Assembly: GCF_013410665.1 (NCBI RefSeq)
Contig: NZ_JACCFM010000001.1
Coordinates: 3,162,001-3,226,000, forward strand
DNA length: 64,000 bases
Direction: 5' to 3'
DNA from: Leifsonia psychrotolerans
GTDB taxonomy: Bacteria > Actinomycetota > Actinomycetes > Actinomycetales > Microbacteriaceae
Positions 1 through 8,466 of the stretch are shown here, in pieces. The notes under the pieces were generated by a model, which was not told where the DNA came from, ran no database searches, and was given only the letters and a program-made list of their open reading frames with translations. Numbering within the stretch: position 1 is the stretch's first letter; each line of letters starts with the position of its first letter. Position numbers and translations under genes: made by a program.

Positions 1-90
1 GAGCGATACGCCTGGGAGGGCTGGGTCTCGAGCGACGACGGTTCGACCTGGCTGCTGTGCGAGCGCAACGAGGGTGTGCGCATCTCGTAG
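1..90 (+). CDS. C-terminal end of an unidentified protein (5' truncated by window edge)
   Basis: Frame 1 is open from the first base to a TAG at 88-90, giving 29 residues that start ERYAWEGW and end EGVRIS. It is rich in Trp and acidic residues and has no recognisable motif in this short stretch. The frame is supported by codon choice (GC-rich third positions) and by the convergent palindrome that follows directly at 99-157. The family cannot be named from 29 residues. Confidence 0.55.
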   Translation, partial: ERYAWEGWVSSDDGSTWLLCERNEGVRIS

Positions 91-98
91 TTCTGGCG

Positions 99-157
99 GT
101 GACGTCGCGCAGATGACCCTTCCCGGCACTGCGGAAGGGTCATTCGTGCGACGTCAC
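99..157. repeat. Long imperfect palindrome between convergent genes (copy 1)
   Basis: Arms at 99-123 and 133-157 pair over 25 nt with about three mismatches around a 9-nt loop; the core is ATGACCCTTCC / GGAAGGGTCAT. It lies between the partial gene ending at 90 and the LacI gene ending at 171, so it could terminate both. A second copy with the same core stands at 33453-33511, which makes it a dispersed REP-like element and not just a one-off terminator. Confidence 0.75.
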
Positions 158-170
158 GGGGCCGACTGTC

Positions 171-1208
171 TCACACGCGCGCGGTCGACTCCCTGATCCG
201 CAGGATGTTCGTGATCGACGGTCGCACGTGCTCGGCTGTGGGGGTGTCGCTGAGCAGCTGGAGCAGTTGGGTGACGGCCGCCTTGGCCGTGGATTCCGGC
301 GTCAGGTCGATGGAGGTGATGGGCGGCGTGGCATTCCGGGTCTGCTCCGAATCTGCGCCCGCCACGATCATCACGTCAATTGGAACCCGGTGCCCCTGCT
401 CAACCAGGCGTTTCTGCAACCCGGCCGCGTGGCGGCCCGTCAGACAGTAGATGGCGTCGGGAACCCCGGTCGGGGAGGCGAGCATCAGCTCGGCCACGGC
501 CCGGCCACCGTCCTCCCCGGAGCGTTCGTCTTCGAGGTACACCGCTGCGGGTTGACCGCACTCCGCGGCCCAGTGCCGGTAGGCGGATTCGCTGTCGGCG
601 TTCCAGGAGTTGGCGTCGGTGCCGCGCACGAGGGCGATGCTTCGCGCCCCGTGCGCGCTGAGATGCTCGATCACCGTGCGGGTGTCCTGCGATGTGTCCT
701 CGCCGAGCCAGTCGGTGAATTCCGGCCGATCGATGTCGCGCCCGACGGCCACCAGGGGAATGCCGTGTCGGTTGAGAAGATCGATGACCGGGTCGTTGGC
801 AATGGGATCCGAGATGATGAAGCCGTCCACGGCCAGGGCGATGGCCGGCACACTGTGGGTCGTCGGATCACGCACCAGCATGAGGCCGAAGCCCCGGTCG
901 AGAGCTTCGACGGCCGCCGCCCCCGCAAAGCGCATGAAGTAGTCGACGCCGATCGGCTGATACGAATCCAGTGAGTCGAGCGGGCGGATGACCAGGCCGA
1001 GCACCCCGAGTCGGCTGCTGCGGAGCCCGCGCGCGATGGCATCCGCGCTGTAGCCGAGCTTGGTGGCCACCTCATGAACACGGGCACGGGTCTCTTCGGC
1101 AACGACACCCTTGCCGTTCAGCGAGTGGGACACGGTGGTGATGGACACACCGGCCTGACGCGCGACGTCGTGGATCGTTACTTTGCGCCGTCCGCTCGCT
1201 GTGCTCAT
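171..1208 (-). CDS. LacI-family transcriptional regulator
   Basis: 345 aa with an N-terminal LacI helix-turn-helix (about residues 10-55, VTIHDVARQAGVSITTVSHS) and a periplasmic-binding-protein-like effector domain over the rest. It is divergent from the oligopeptide-type ABC operon starting at 1342. The 133 bp between them hold a perfect 14-bp palindrome, CCAAAACGTTTTGG, and a near copy, the expected targets of this protein. LacI regulators usually sense sugars or sugar derivatives, so control of a peptide-type transporter is slightly unusual. The effector is unknown. The ATG at 1208 sits at the normal distance before the HTH. Confidence 0.93.
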   Translation of the reverse strand: MSTASGRRKVTIHDVARQAGVSITTVSHSLNGKGVVAEETRARVHEVATKLGYSADAIARGLRSSRLGVLGLVIRPLDSLDSYQPIGVDYFMRFAGAAAVEALDRGFGLMLVRDPTTHSVPAIALAVDGFIISDPIANDPVIDLLNRHGIPLVAVGRDIDRPEFTDWLGEDTSQDTRTVIEHLSAHGARSIALVRGTDANSWNADSESAYRHWAAECGQPAAVYLEDERSGEDGGRAVAELMLASPTGVPDAIYCLTGRHAAGLQKRLVEQGHRVPIDVMIVAGADSEQTRNATPPITSIDLTPESTAKAAVTQLLQLLSDTPTAEHVRPSITNILRIRESTARV

Positions 1209-1239
1209 CTGAGCACACTATCGCTGAGATAACGTTTAA

Positions 1240-1277
1240 CAAATCGTTTTGCTAAAAACTCTCCCAAAACGTTTTGG
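1240..1277. promoter_or_regulatory. Pair of LacI-type operators
   Basis: CCAAAACGTTTTGG at 1264-1277 is a perfect palindrome with the central CG typical of LacI-family operators. CAAATCGTTTTG at 1240-1251 matches its inner 12 bases except one. The centres are 25 bp apart, both within the divergent promoter region of the regulator gene and the ABC operon. Binding by the adjacent LacI protein is inferred from position. Confidence 0.75.
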
Positions 1278-1341
1278 TCGGCTATCGTCGCTACCACGCT
1301 CGAACGTGTCCGAGTTCAACAAGATCGTGAGGGGCAATTCA

Positions 1342-2976
1342 ATGAAGAAGAAGTTAGTAGCAGTGACCGGGGCTCTGGCCCTGGCACTTACCGGTTGTGC
1401 CGCAGGCGGAAACGCCACCACCGCGCCGACCCTCAGCACCGACGACCTGCTCGTCACCACCCCCGCCGCAACGGGTGAGCTTGACCGTGCCACCTGGAAC
1501 CTTCCGTTCGGTGAGCCGGCGTCGCTCGACCCGATCAAGGCGTTCAACTACCCGGAGAACACCGTCGTCGCCAACCTGTGCGAAGGATTGATGCAGCTCC
1601 AACCCGACTACAGCATCAAGCCGAACCTGGCCGAGAGCGTCGAGAGCCCGGATGCATCGACCTACGTCTACACCGTGCGCGAGGGCGTGAAGTTCTGGGA
1701 TGGTCAGCCGATGACCGCCGACGACGTGGCGTACAGCCTCGGCCGCCAGCTGGATGCCAATGAGGGCAGCTACTGGGCCGGTGGCGTGGTTGACAACATC
1801 GCGTCGATCGAAAAGACCGGTGACTGGGAAGTCACCGTCAAGCTCAAGCAGCCCGACTCCACCTTCAACTCCTACATGGTCACCCCGATCGGAACCATCG
1901 TTGAGAAGGCGCACCGCGAGGCGACCGGGGCCGACTATGGCAACCCCACCGGCCAGGTCATGTGCACCGGGCCCTACTCAGTTGGGGCGTGGAACCAGGG
2001 GCAGTCGATCTCGCTCATGCGCAACGACAACTACTGGAACGCCGAGAAGAAGGCGAAGACCGCGCAGGTCGACATCAACTTCATCGTGGACTCTGCGGCC
2101 ATCGCGAGTGCATTGACCACCGGCGCGATCGACGGATCGTATGACGTTCCGCTCGGCGCGCTGAGCAGCCTGCAGGACTCCACCCAGGGTTCGCTCTACC
2201 TGGGCCGTTCCCTGCAGCTCGTTGCCATCATCGGCACCGGACAGGGCGCTTTCGCCGACCCGGCCGTGCGCAACGCCCTCATGATGGCCACCGACCGGGA
2301 AGCCATCGCGGCCACGGTCTTCGAGGGAACCGCACAGGCCTCCCGATCGCTGATCCCGAACGAGGGTTGGGCCTACGGCAACAGCGTGTTCGAAAAGGGC
2401 CGCGAGAAGCTCGCCCCGACCACGCTCGACATCGAAGGGGCCAAGGCCGAGCTGAAGAAGGCGAAGGTCGACATCAGCCAGACGATCAAGATCGTCTACC
2501 CGTCGGAGCGCACCTACTACGCCGACATCATTTCCGAGATCTCCAACGGCGCGAAGGCCATCGGCCTGACCGTCGAACCCGAGGGAATCCCGAGCGCACA
2601 GTTCGGGGCATTCTTCTCGGATGCCGAGGCACGCGCCGGTCACGATGCCTTCGTGACCAATAACTACATGGATGTTCCGGACCCGCTGGCCTTCCTGCGC
2701 ACCATCGTCGGAACGGGCGGATCGCAGAACTACAACGAGTTCAGCCAGCCCGACATCGATGCGCTGCTCGACAAGGCAGCAGCGGCCAGCGATGAGAACG
2801 ATCGTGCCGCGCTCGTGAACGAGATTCAGGACAAGGCCATGGCCGACCTCCCGTGGATTCCGATCGTCGACCCGTCGGTGCGCCTGTTCCTCGGCAACCG
2901 TGTGACCGGTGTACCGGCATCCTTCGTCTACCTCTACTACCCGTGGGCGGCCGACCTCGGAGCCTCCGGCAAGTAG
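1342..2976 (+). CDS. ABC transporter substrate-binding lipoprotein, oligopeptide (family 5) type
   Basis: 544 aa. The N-terminus MKKKLVAVTG is followed by a hydrophobic stretch and a lipobox (LALTGC), so the mature protein is a membrane-anchored lipoprotein with Cys near residue 20. The remainder is a family 5 solute-binding fold: an early segment placing LDPIKAFNYPENTVVANLCEGL and a C-terminal VRLFLGNRVTGV typical of Dpp/Opp proteins. The in-frame upstream extension is rejected because it would bury the signal peptide and overlap the operator. The ATG at 1342 has GAGGGG eight bases upstream. It heads an operon with two permeases, two ATPases and a C45 hydrolase; the substrate is probably a peptide or other amide-linked compound. 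Confidence 0.92.
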   Translation: MKKKLVAVTGALALALTGCAAGGNATTAPTLSTDDLLVTTPAATGELDRATWNLPFGEPASLDPIKAFNYPENTVVANLCEGLMQLQPDYSIKPNLAESVESPDASTYVYTVREGVKFWDGQPMTADDVAYSLGRQLDANEGSYWAGGVVDNIASIEKTGDWEVTVKLKQPDSTFNSYMVTPIGTIVEKAHREATGADYGNPTGQVMCTGPYSVGAWNQGQSISLMRNDNYWNAEKKAKTAQVDINFIVDSAAIASALTTGAIDGSYDVPLGALSSLQDSTQGSLYLGRSLQLVAIIGTGQGAFADPAVRNALMMATDREAIAATVFEGTAQASRSLIPNEGWAYGNSVFEKGREKLAPTTLDIEGAKAELKKAKVDISQTIKIVYPSERTYYADIISEISNGAKAIGLTVEPEGIPSAQFGAFFSDAEARAGHDAFVTNNYMDVPDPLAFLRTIVGTGGSQNYNEFSQPDIDALLDKAAAASDENDRAALVNEIQDKAMADLPWIPIVDPSVRLFLGNRVTGVPASFVYLYYPWAADLGASGK

Positions 2977-2990
2977 CGAAGACACCCTCG

Positions 2991-3024
2991 AACGGATCGT
3001 CGACCTCGTCGTCGGCGATCCGTT
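2991..3024 (+). terminator. Intercistronic hairpin after the binding-protein gene
   Basis: AACGGATCG at 2991-2999 pairs perfectly with CGATCCGTT at 3016-3024 and there is no T-run. Such hairpins after a binding-protein gene commonly stabilise its mRNA or cause partial termination so that it outnumbers the permeases. That role is inferred. Confidence 0.5.
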
Positions 3025-3048
3025 CCCGTTCCACCCCGCAGAGGAGTT

Positions 3049-3996
3049 GTGATCCCCGTAATGTTCGTCGTGCGCAGACTACTTGCGTTGATCGGTGTGC
3101 TCGTCGTTTCGAGCTTTCTGGTCTTCGCCGCCATGTATGCCGCCCCCGGTAGTCCCGAGAAGTTCTTGGTGCAGGGGCGCACCGTGAGCCCCGAGGTGCT
3201 GGCCGCCATTCGCAAGCAGTACTCGCTGGACGACCCGTTCCTCGTGCGCTACTGGAATTGGCTCACCAACGTTCTGCAGGGTGACTTCGGCCAATCGCTG
3301 GCGAACCGTCAAGACGTGGGCGACCTGCTCGCCAACCGGCTTCCGACCACGCTGGCCCTGGTTGCGATGGCAGCGATCATCATCGTCGTGCTGGGGATCG
3401 GCCTCGGAATCCTCGCCGGCACCCGCGACGGAGTCGTCGACAAAGTGGTGTTGCTCGCCTCGAACCTCGGCTTCGCCATTCCGACCTTCTTCGCCGCGCT
3501 CATCCTGATGAGCGTCTTCAGCGTGGGGCTCGGCTGGTTTCCCGTCTTCGGATCGGGCACAGGATTCTTCGATCGGATGTGGCACCTCACGCTGCCGGCC
3601 CTGGCTTTGGCCCTGCCGTCGGCTGCGGTCGTGGCCCGCATCACGCGCACCGCGATTCGTGAGGAAAGCGACTCGGAGCATTCGATCATGGCGATCGCTC
3701 GGGGTGTGCCTCGGTCGCTCGTGCTGCGGCGCCACATCATCCGCAATTCAATGCTTCCGGTGAGCACCATCGTCGGCGTGCACATCGCCGGTTTGATCGC
3801 CGGCTCCTTCGTCGTCGAATACGCCTTCACCCTGGACGGCATCGGCACCCTCCTGGTCGGCGCGGTGCAGAAGAAGGACTTCGCCGTTGTGCAAGCCGTC
3901 GCCATCATCCTGGTGGCCGCATTCGGAATCATCAATCTTCTGGTGGATCTGCTGTACGCATCCATCGACCCGCGCGTGAGAGCAGGGCGAGAGTAA
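3049..3996 (+). CDS. ABC transporter permease, DppB type
   Basis: 315 aa with about six membrane segments. The first helix follows FVVRRLLALIGVLVV, and the C-terminal half has the MetI-like inner-membrane domain with the cytoplasmic coupling loop around IMAIARGVPRSLVLRRHI. The C-terminus LLYASIDPRVRAG is the hallmark end of DppB/OppB proteins. The start is ambiguous: GTG at 3049 lies only two bases after GAGGAG, while ATG at 3061 lies 14 after; the GTG is kept. It forms the translocation channel with the next gene, and the stop overlaps that ATG (TAATG). Confidence 0.92.
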   Translation: MIPVMFVVRRLLALIGVLVVSSFLVFAAMYAAPGSPEKFLVQGRTVSPEVLAAIRKQYSLDDPFLVRYWNWLTNVLQGDFGQSLANRQDVGDLLANRLPTTLALVAMAAIIIVVLGIGLGILAGTRDGVVDKVVLLASNLGFAIPTFFAALILMSVFSVGLGWFPVFGSGTGFFDRMWHLTLPALALALPSAAVVARITRTAIREESDSEHSIMAIARGVPRSLVLRRHIIRNSMLPVSTIVGVHIAGLIAGSFVVEYAFTLDGIGTLLVGAVQKKDFAVVQAVAIILVAAFGIINLLVDLLYASIDPRVRAGRE

Positions 3997-4823
3997 TGAA
4001 CAAGTTCTATGAACGGATGGGGCCCATCGGCACCATCGCCGTCGTGATCGTTGCGATTGTGGTCCTGGGGGCCGTCTTCGCGCCCGTGATCGCTCCGTAC
4101 GACCCGACCATCGGATCGGTCACCCAGCGTTATCAAGGGTTCAGCACCACACACCTGTTCGGCACCGATCAGGCCGGCCGGGACATCTTCTCGCGGCTGC
4201 TCTGGGGGGCCCGATCGAGTCTGATCGGTCCGTTGATCGTCGTCGTCATCACTGCGGTGTTCGGCACGACGCTGGCCCTGCTCAGCGTGTGGTGGGGCGG
4301 ATACGTCGATTCCTTCATCAGCCGCGTGCTGGATCTGCTGTTCGCCTTCCCCAACCTGCTGCTGGCCATGCTGGCGATCGCGGTGTTCGGTCCGAGCCTG
4401 ACGACCGCCGCCCTCGCCCTCGCCGTTGCGTACATTCCATACACGGCACGGGTCATCCGCAGCACGGCCATGCGCGAACGCAATCTTCCCTACATTCGTT
4501 CGCCCCAGCTCCAAGGAATCTCCGGCGTCACGATCACGGCCCGGCATCTTCTGCCCAACGTCGCCCCCCTGGTCGTGACCGGTGCCACGATCAACTTCGG
4601 CTTCGCGATGATCGAACTGGCGGCCCTCTCCTTCCTCGGCCTCGGCGTGCAGCCTCCGGCCGCCGATTGGGGTCTGATGGTGTCGAGCGGACAACAGTCG
4701 CTGCTGCAGGGCTACCCGGCCGAGAGCATGCTGTCGGGTCTGTGCATCGTGCTCACCGTGGCATCTCTGGGGTACATCGGTGAACGCCTGGGTGGGCGCG
4801 CCGCGGCAGGAAGGAAAGCCTGA
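3996..4823 (+). CDS. ABC transporter permease, DppC type
   Basis: 275 aa, second membrane subunit. An N-terminal helix is followed by the DppC/OppC marker HLFGTDQAGRDIFSRLLWGARSS (about residues 53-72), then five more helices. The coupling loop is near residues 160-190 and a C-terminal block FLGLGVQPPAADWGLM is typical of the family. Its ATG overlaps the upstream stop and its TGA overlaps the downstream ATG, so translation is probably coupled through the operon. Confidence 0.93.
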   Translation: MNKFYERMGPIGTIAVVIVAIVVLGAVFAPVIAPYDPTIGSVTQRYQGFSTTHLFGTDQAGRDIFSRLLWGARSSLIGPLIVVVITAVFGTTLALLSVWWGGYVDSFISRVLDLLFAFPNLLLAMLAIAVFGPSLTTAALALAVAYIPYTARVIRSTAMRERNLPYIRSPQLQGISGVTITARHLLPNVAPLVVTGATINFGFAMIELAALSFLGLGVQPPAADWGLMVSSGQQSLLQGYPAESMLSGLCIVLTVASLGYIGERLGGRAAAGRKA

Positions 4824-5629
4824 TGCTGACGATTCGTGACCTGACGGTTTCCATCACCGGACGACGGACCGCAGTCGAGATCTTGCACGGCGTCTCGTTC
4901 GACGTCGAGAAGGGCGAAGCGGTCGGCCTCGTCGGCGAATCCGGCAGTGGAAAGTCAATGACGCTGCGTTCGATTCTGCGCACCGAGCCGTCGAACTCCC
5001 GCACAACCGGCCAGATCTTGCTGGACGGAATCGATGTGCATGCGCTGCGCGCCGAACCCCTGCGTCGGATGCGAGCCAACGACGTCTCGATGATCGCTCA
5101 GAACCCGCACGCCGTGCTGAACCCGGTGCTGCCGATCGAACGGTACCTGATCGAGGGAATGCATGACGCGCAGGGCCTTCCCGTGCGCGACGCACGTCGG
5201 CGGGCCGGCGAGTTGCTGGAACAGGTCGGGATCGACGCCGTCGACCGGGTGCTCCGCTCCTACCCACACCAGCTCTCCGGCGGCATGCTTCAGCGCGTCG
5301 TCATCGCCGGTGCGATTGCGGGAAAGCCCAAGCTCATGCTCGCCGATGAGCCGACCACCGCGCTTGACGTGACCACGCAGGCCGAGGTGATGGCGATCCT
5401 CGACGACTGTCGGCGCGACCTGGGAATGACGATGCTTTTCGTCACCCACGACCTCGACCTGGCTGCCGCGGTCTGCGATCGGATCAACGTGATGAAGGAC
5501 GGCGTCATCGTGGAGACCGGGGTGCCGGCGCAGCTGCGGGATGATCCGCAGCATCCGTACACGAAATTGTTGATGGACTCACGCCCGGCGGGGCTGAGCT
5601 GGCCGGCCGGCGGAGGAGAACGAGCATGA
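4823..5629 (+). CDS. ABC transporter ATP-binding protein, DppD type
   Basis: 268 aa nucleotide-binding subunit. Walker A GESGSGKS lies near residue 40, the signature LSGGMLQR near 152, Walker B LMLADEPTTALD near 172 and the switch His in FVTHDLDLAA. The C-terminus is shorter than in most DppD proteins (usually about 320 aa) and ends after HPYTKLLMDSRP, so the C-terminal extension with the iron-sulfur-type Cys motif of some family members is missing. It overlaps the next gene by four bases (ATGA). Confidence 0.92.
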   Translation: MLTIRDLTVSITGRRTAVEILHGVSFDVEKGEAVGLVGESGSGKSMTLRSILRTEPSNSRTTGQILLDGIDVHALRAEPLRRMRANDVSMIAQNPHAVLNPVLPIERYLIEGMHDAQGLPVRDARRRAGELLEQVGIDAVDRVLRSYPHQLSGGMLQRVVIAGAIAGKPKLMLADEPTTALDVTTQAEVMAILDDCRRDLGMTMLFVTHDLDLAAAVCDRINVMKDGVIVETGVPAQLRDDPQHPYTKLLMDSRPAGLSWPAGGGERA

Positions 5630-6456
5630 CAGAGCCCATGATTGTCGTCGACAACCTCTCGAAGACCTTCCACGCCGGGCGGCCCAAGCAAACCGTGACC
5701 GCCCTCGATGCCGTCTCGCTCACCGTCGCGCCGGGCTCGTGCCTGGCCGTCGTCGGCGAGTCCGGCTCGGGCAAGACAACGCTGGCGCGCATCATCGTCG
5801 GGTTGGAGACGGCGGATGCCGGTGTCGTCACGGTGGGCGGGCGCGTTGTCGCCCCACGCGCGAATCGGGCCGAGTTGAAGCGGCGGGCGCGCAGCATCCA
5901 GATGGTGTTCCAAGACCCGCAGAGTTCGCTGAACCGCCGGCTTCCGGTGCGCACCGCGATTGACGAGGTGTTGCAGGCCCACACCCGCCTTGGCCGACGT
6001 GAGCGGGATGCCCGGTGTGCCGAGCTATTCGAGACTGTCGGACTTCTTCCCCAGCACCGTTCGGCACTTCCAAGCGAGCTGTCCGGCGGGCAACGGCAGC
6101 GTGTGGCCATCGCGCGGGCGCTCGCCGCCGACCCGGCAGTGATCGTTCTTGACGAATCGGTCGCAGCCCTCGACGTCACCGTTCAGGCGCAGATTCTGCG
6201 TTTGCTCGACGACCTCCGTGAGACGAAGGGGCTCACCTACCTCTTCATCACACACGACCTGTCGGTTGTGCAGATGGTCGCCGATCAGGTGGTGGTGATG
6301 CGGCGCGGGGCCATTGTCGAGCGGGGGCCGGTGGAGCAGGTTCTGGGCAATCCGCAGCATCCGTATACCCGGCTGCTGCTGGAATGCGCACCGCGTCCCG
6401 GCTGGAAGCCACAACGCGGCGTGATTCGCGCGCTGCGAGAGGAGATCGTTTCATGA
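5626..6456 (+). CDS. ABC transporter ATP-binding protein, DppF type
   Basis: 276 aa, the second nucleotide-binding subunit, pairing with the preceding one. It has Walker A GESGSGKTTLARII, Q-loop MVFQDPQSSLNRR, signature LSGGQRQRVAIARAL, Walker B VIVLDESVAALD and switch His FITHDLSVVQ. In the Walker B segment the usual DEPT is DESV, which keeps the catalytic Glu. The C-terminal HPYTRLLLECAP is usual for oligopeptide ATPases. Its end overlaps the C45 gene by four bases, so the hydrolase is in the same transcript. Confidence 0.93.
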   Translation: MTEPMIVVDNLSKTFHAGRPKQTVTALDAVSLTVAPGSCLAVVGESGSGKTTLARIIVGLETADAGVVTVGGRVVAPRANRAELKRRARSIQMVFQDPQSSLNRRLPVRTAIDEVLQAHTRLGRRERDARCAELFETVGLLPQHRSALPSELSGGQRQRVAIARALAADPAVIVLDESVAALDVTVQAQILRLLDDLRETKGLTYLFITHDLSVVQMVADQVVVMRRGAIVERGPVEQVLGNPQHPYTRLLLECAPRPGWKPQRGVIRALREEIVS

Positions 6457-7520
6457 CCCCGTCTGCACCCCGGATTGTCGACGTCAACGCCGTCGACCCC
6501 TATGAACGCGGCCGCCAGCGCGGCGCGGCGCTTCGCGAATCCCTCGCCGCGGGTATCGAGATCTACCTCACCCTCTTCGCTACCGCCGGTATCACCCGGG
6601 CCCAGGTGCGGGAGTGGGCCGAACTGTCGATCGACGCGGCCGAGGCGTGGAGCCCCGAGCTGGTGGCGGAGATTCGCGGCACCGCAGACGGAGCCGAGCA
6701 GGAAGTCTGGCTCATCGCCGCGCTGAACGCGCGCACCGAGATCCTCTCGCAGGGATCGGGGGCCAAGCCCGGTGAGTGCTCGACGATCGTCAATGCGACC
6801 GCCGCACCGGTCGGCGCCCAGACCTGGGACTGGCACGAGGAGCTCTCCGGGCACTGGCATCTGCAGCAGGTCGCGGGAAATGCACACGCATTCGTGGGGC
6901 TCACCGAGCACGGCATCCTGAGCAAGATCGGCATGAATGACGCCGGCATCGGCATCATGCTCAACATTCTCGGTCACCAGGACGACCGGGTCGGCGGGGT
7001 GCCCGTGCACCTGGTGAGCGCGCGCGTTTTGGCGGAGGCCGGCACGATTGAGGAGGCCGTGGAGATTTTGACCAGCGCGCCGGTGAGCACATCCAGTGCG
7101 ATCACCGTGCTCAGCCCGACCGCAGCGGTCATCGTTGAACTCAGCCCGCGCGGGGCCGTCGTGCTGGAGCCGGTCGACGGAGTGCTTCTGCACACCAACC
7201 ACTTCCTCGACGCGGGGCTCGGCCAGGGGGAGAAGCCCGGACTCTATGACCCCGACTCGCAGCTGCGCCACGGCGTACTCGTCGAGCGGGTCGCGCGGGA
7301 GCCGCTGCCGAGTGTGGCCGCGCAGATCGTGCCGTACCTTCTATCGGCGCCGGGCGATCTTGCCCAACTCTGCTGTGTGCCCGAAGCCGGTGCCGTGCTC
7401 GGCGACCGCTGGGCGACTCTCGCAACGGTTACGCTCGACCCGGCGGCCCGGGTGATGACGGTCAACGCGGGTTCCCCGCGCGACACCGCCGACGCAACAA
7501 CGGTGCGCCTGACCCCGTAG
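6453..7520 (+). CDS. C45-family autoproteolytic acyltransferase/amide hydrolase
   Basis: 355 aa. It has the layout of the acyl-CoA:6-aminopenicillanate acyltransferase family (peptidase C45, Ntn fold): an N-terminal pro-region, then GECSTIVNAT with the Gly-Glu/Cys junction at Cys109, the expected self-cleavage point and nucleophile. TWDWHEE and HTNHFL segments follow, as in the family. No signal peptide is visible, so it should act on cargo after import. The start at 6453 overlaps the ATPase stop; the longer in-frame extension lies inside the ATPase. Members cleave or form amide bonds of acyl-amino compounds, so the transporter may import an N-acylated or beta-lactam-like amide. The exact substrate is unknown. 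Confidence 0.8.
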   Translation: MTPSAPRIVDVNAVDPYERGRQRGAALRESLAAGIEIYLTLFATAGITRAQVREWAELSIDAAEAWSPELVAEIRGTADGAEQEVWLIAALNARTEILSQGSGAKPGECSTIVNATAAPVGAQTWDWHEELSGHWHLQQVAGNAHAFVGLTEHGILSKIGMNDAGIGIMLNILGHQDDRVGGVPVHLVSARVLAEAGTIEEAVEILTSAPVSTSSAITVLSPTAAVIVELSPRGAVVLEPVDGVLLHTNHFLDAGLGQGEKPGLYDPDSQLRHGVLVERVAREPLPSVAAQIVPYLLSAPGDLAQLCCVPEAGAVLGDRWATLATVTLDPAARVMTVNAGSPRDTADATTVRLTP

Positions 7521-7529
7521 GCGGGCCTT

Positions 7530-8463
7530 CGTTGGTCGGGCGCCCTCCGTTGGTCGGGCGCCCTCCGTTGGTCGGGCGCCCACCGTTGGTCGGGCGCCCT
7601 CCGTTGATCGAGCACCCTCCGTTGATCGAGCCTGTCGAGATCTCGTGACCATGTCTCGGGGTCGTCTCGCGGGGTCTGGACAAGCTCGACCGGCGGAAGT
7701 GGACCGTCTCGCGGGGTCTCGACACGCTCGACCGGCGGAAGTGGGTCGTCTCGCGGGGTCTCGACGCGCTCGACCGGCGGAAGTGGGTCGTCTCGCGGGG
7801 TCTCGACGCGCTCGACCGGCGGAAGTGGGTCGTCTCGCGGGGTCTCGACAAGCTCGACCGGCGGAAGTGGGTCGTCTCGCGGGGTCTCGACGCGCTCGAC
7901 CGGCGGAAGTGGGCCGTCTCGCGGGGTCTCGACACGCTCGAACGGCGGGGTTGTCAGCCCACCGTTGATCGAGCGCCCTCCGTTGATCGAGCCTGTCGAG
8001 ATCTCGTGACCATGTCTCGGGGCCGTCTCGCGGGGTCTCGACACGCTCGACCGGCGGAAGTGGGTCGTCTCGCGGGGTCTCGACACGCTCGACCGGCGGA
8101 AGTGGGCCGTCTCGCGGGGTCTCGACAAGCTCGACCGGCGGAAGCGGGTCGTCTCGCGGGGTCTCGACAAGCTCGACCAGCGGAAGTGGACCGTCTCGCG
8201 GGGTCTCGACACGCTCGAACGGCGGGGTTGTCAGCCCACCGTTGATCGAGCGCCCTCCGTTGATCGAGCCTGTCGAGATCTCGTGACCATGTCTCGGGGC
8301 CGTCTCGCGGGGTCTCGACACGCTCGACCGGCGGAAGTGGGTCGTCTCGCGGGGTCTCGACACGCTCGACCGGCGGAAGCGGGTCGTCTCGCGGGGTCTC
8401 GACACGCTCGACCAGCGGAAGTGGACCGTCTCGCGGGGTCTCGACGCGCTCGACCGGCGGAGA
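7530..8463. repeat. Higher-order intergenic repeat array 1
   Basis: No gene lies between 7521 and 8466. From 7530 an 18-bp unit (CGTTGGTCGGGCGCCCTC) repeats about six times. Then a 42-bp unit, whose core is GGTCTCGACACGCTCGACC, occurs in three blocks of 7, 5 and 4 copies, starting at 7665, 8026 and 8303. The blocks are separated by a conserved spacer carrying a second, inverted core (CCGTTGATCGAG..TGTCGAGATC). Because 42 is a multiple of three, several frames are open throughout, which explains the long false ORFs. It lies between convergent genes. Confidence 0.92.
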
Positions 8464-8466
8464 CCG

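Noticed and set aside
1249..1341. N-terminal extension of the peptide-binding lipoprotein
   Set aside because: It would start inside the operator region and displace the signal peptide from the N-terminus.
7530..8463. CRISPR array
   Set aside because: Units are directly adjacent with no variable spacers, and no cas genes are in the window.
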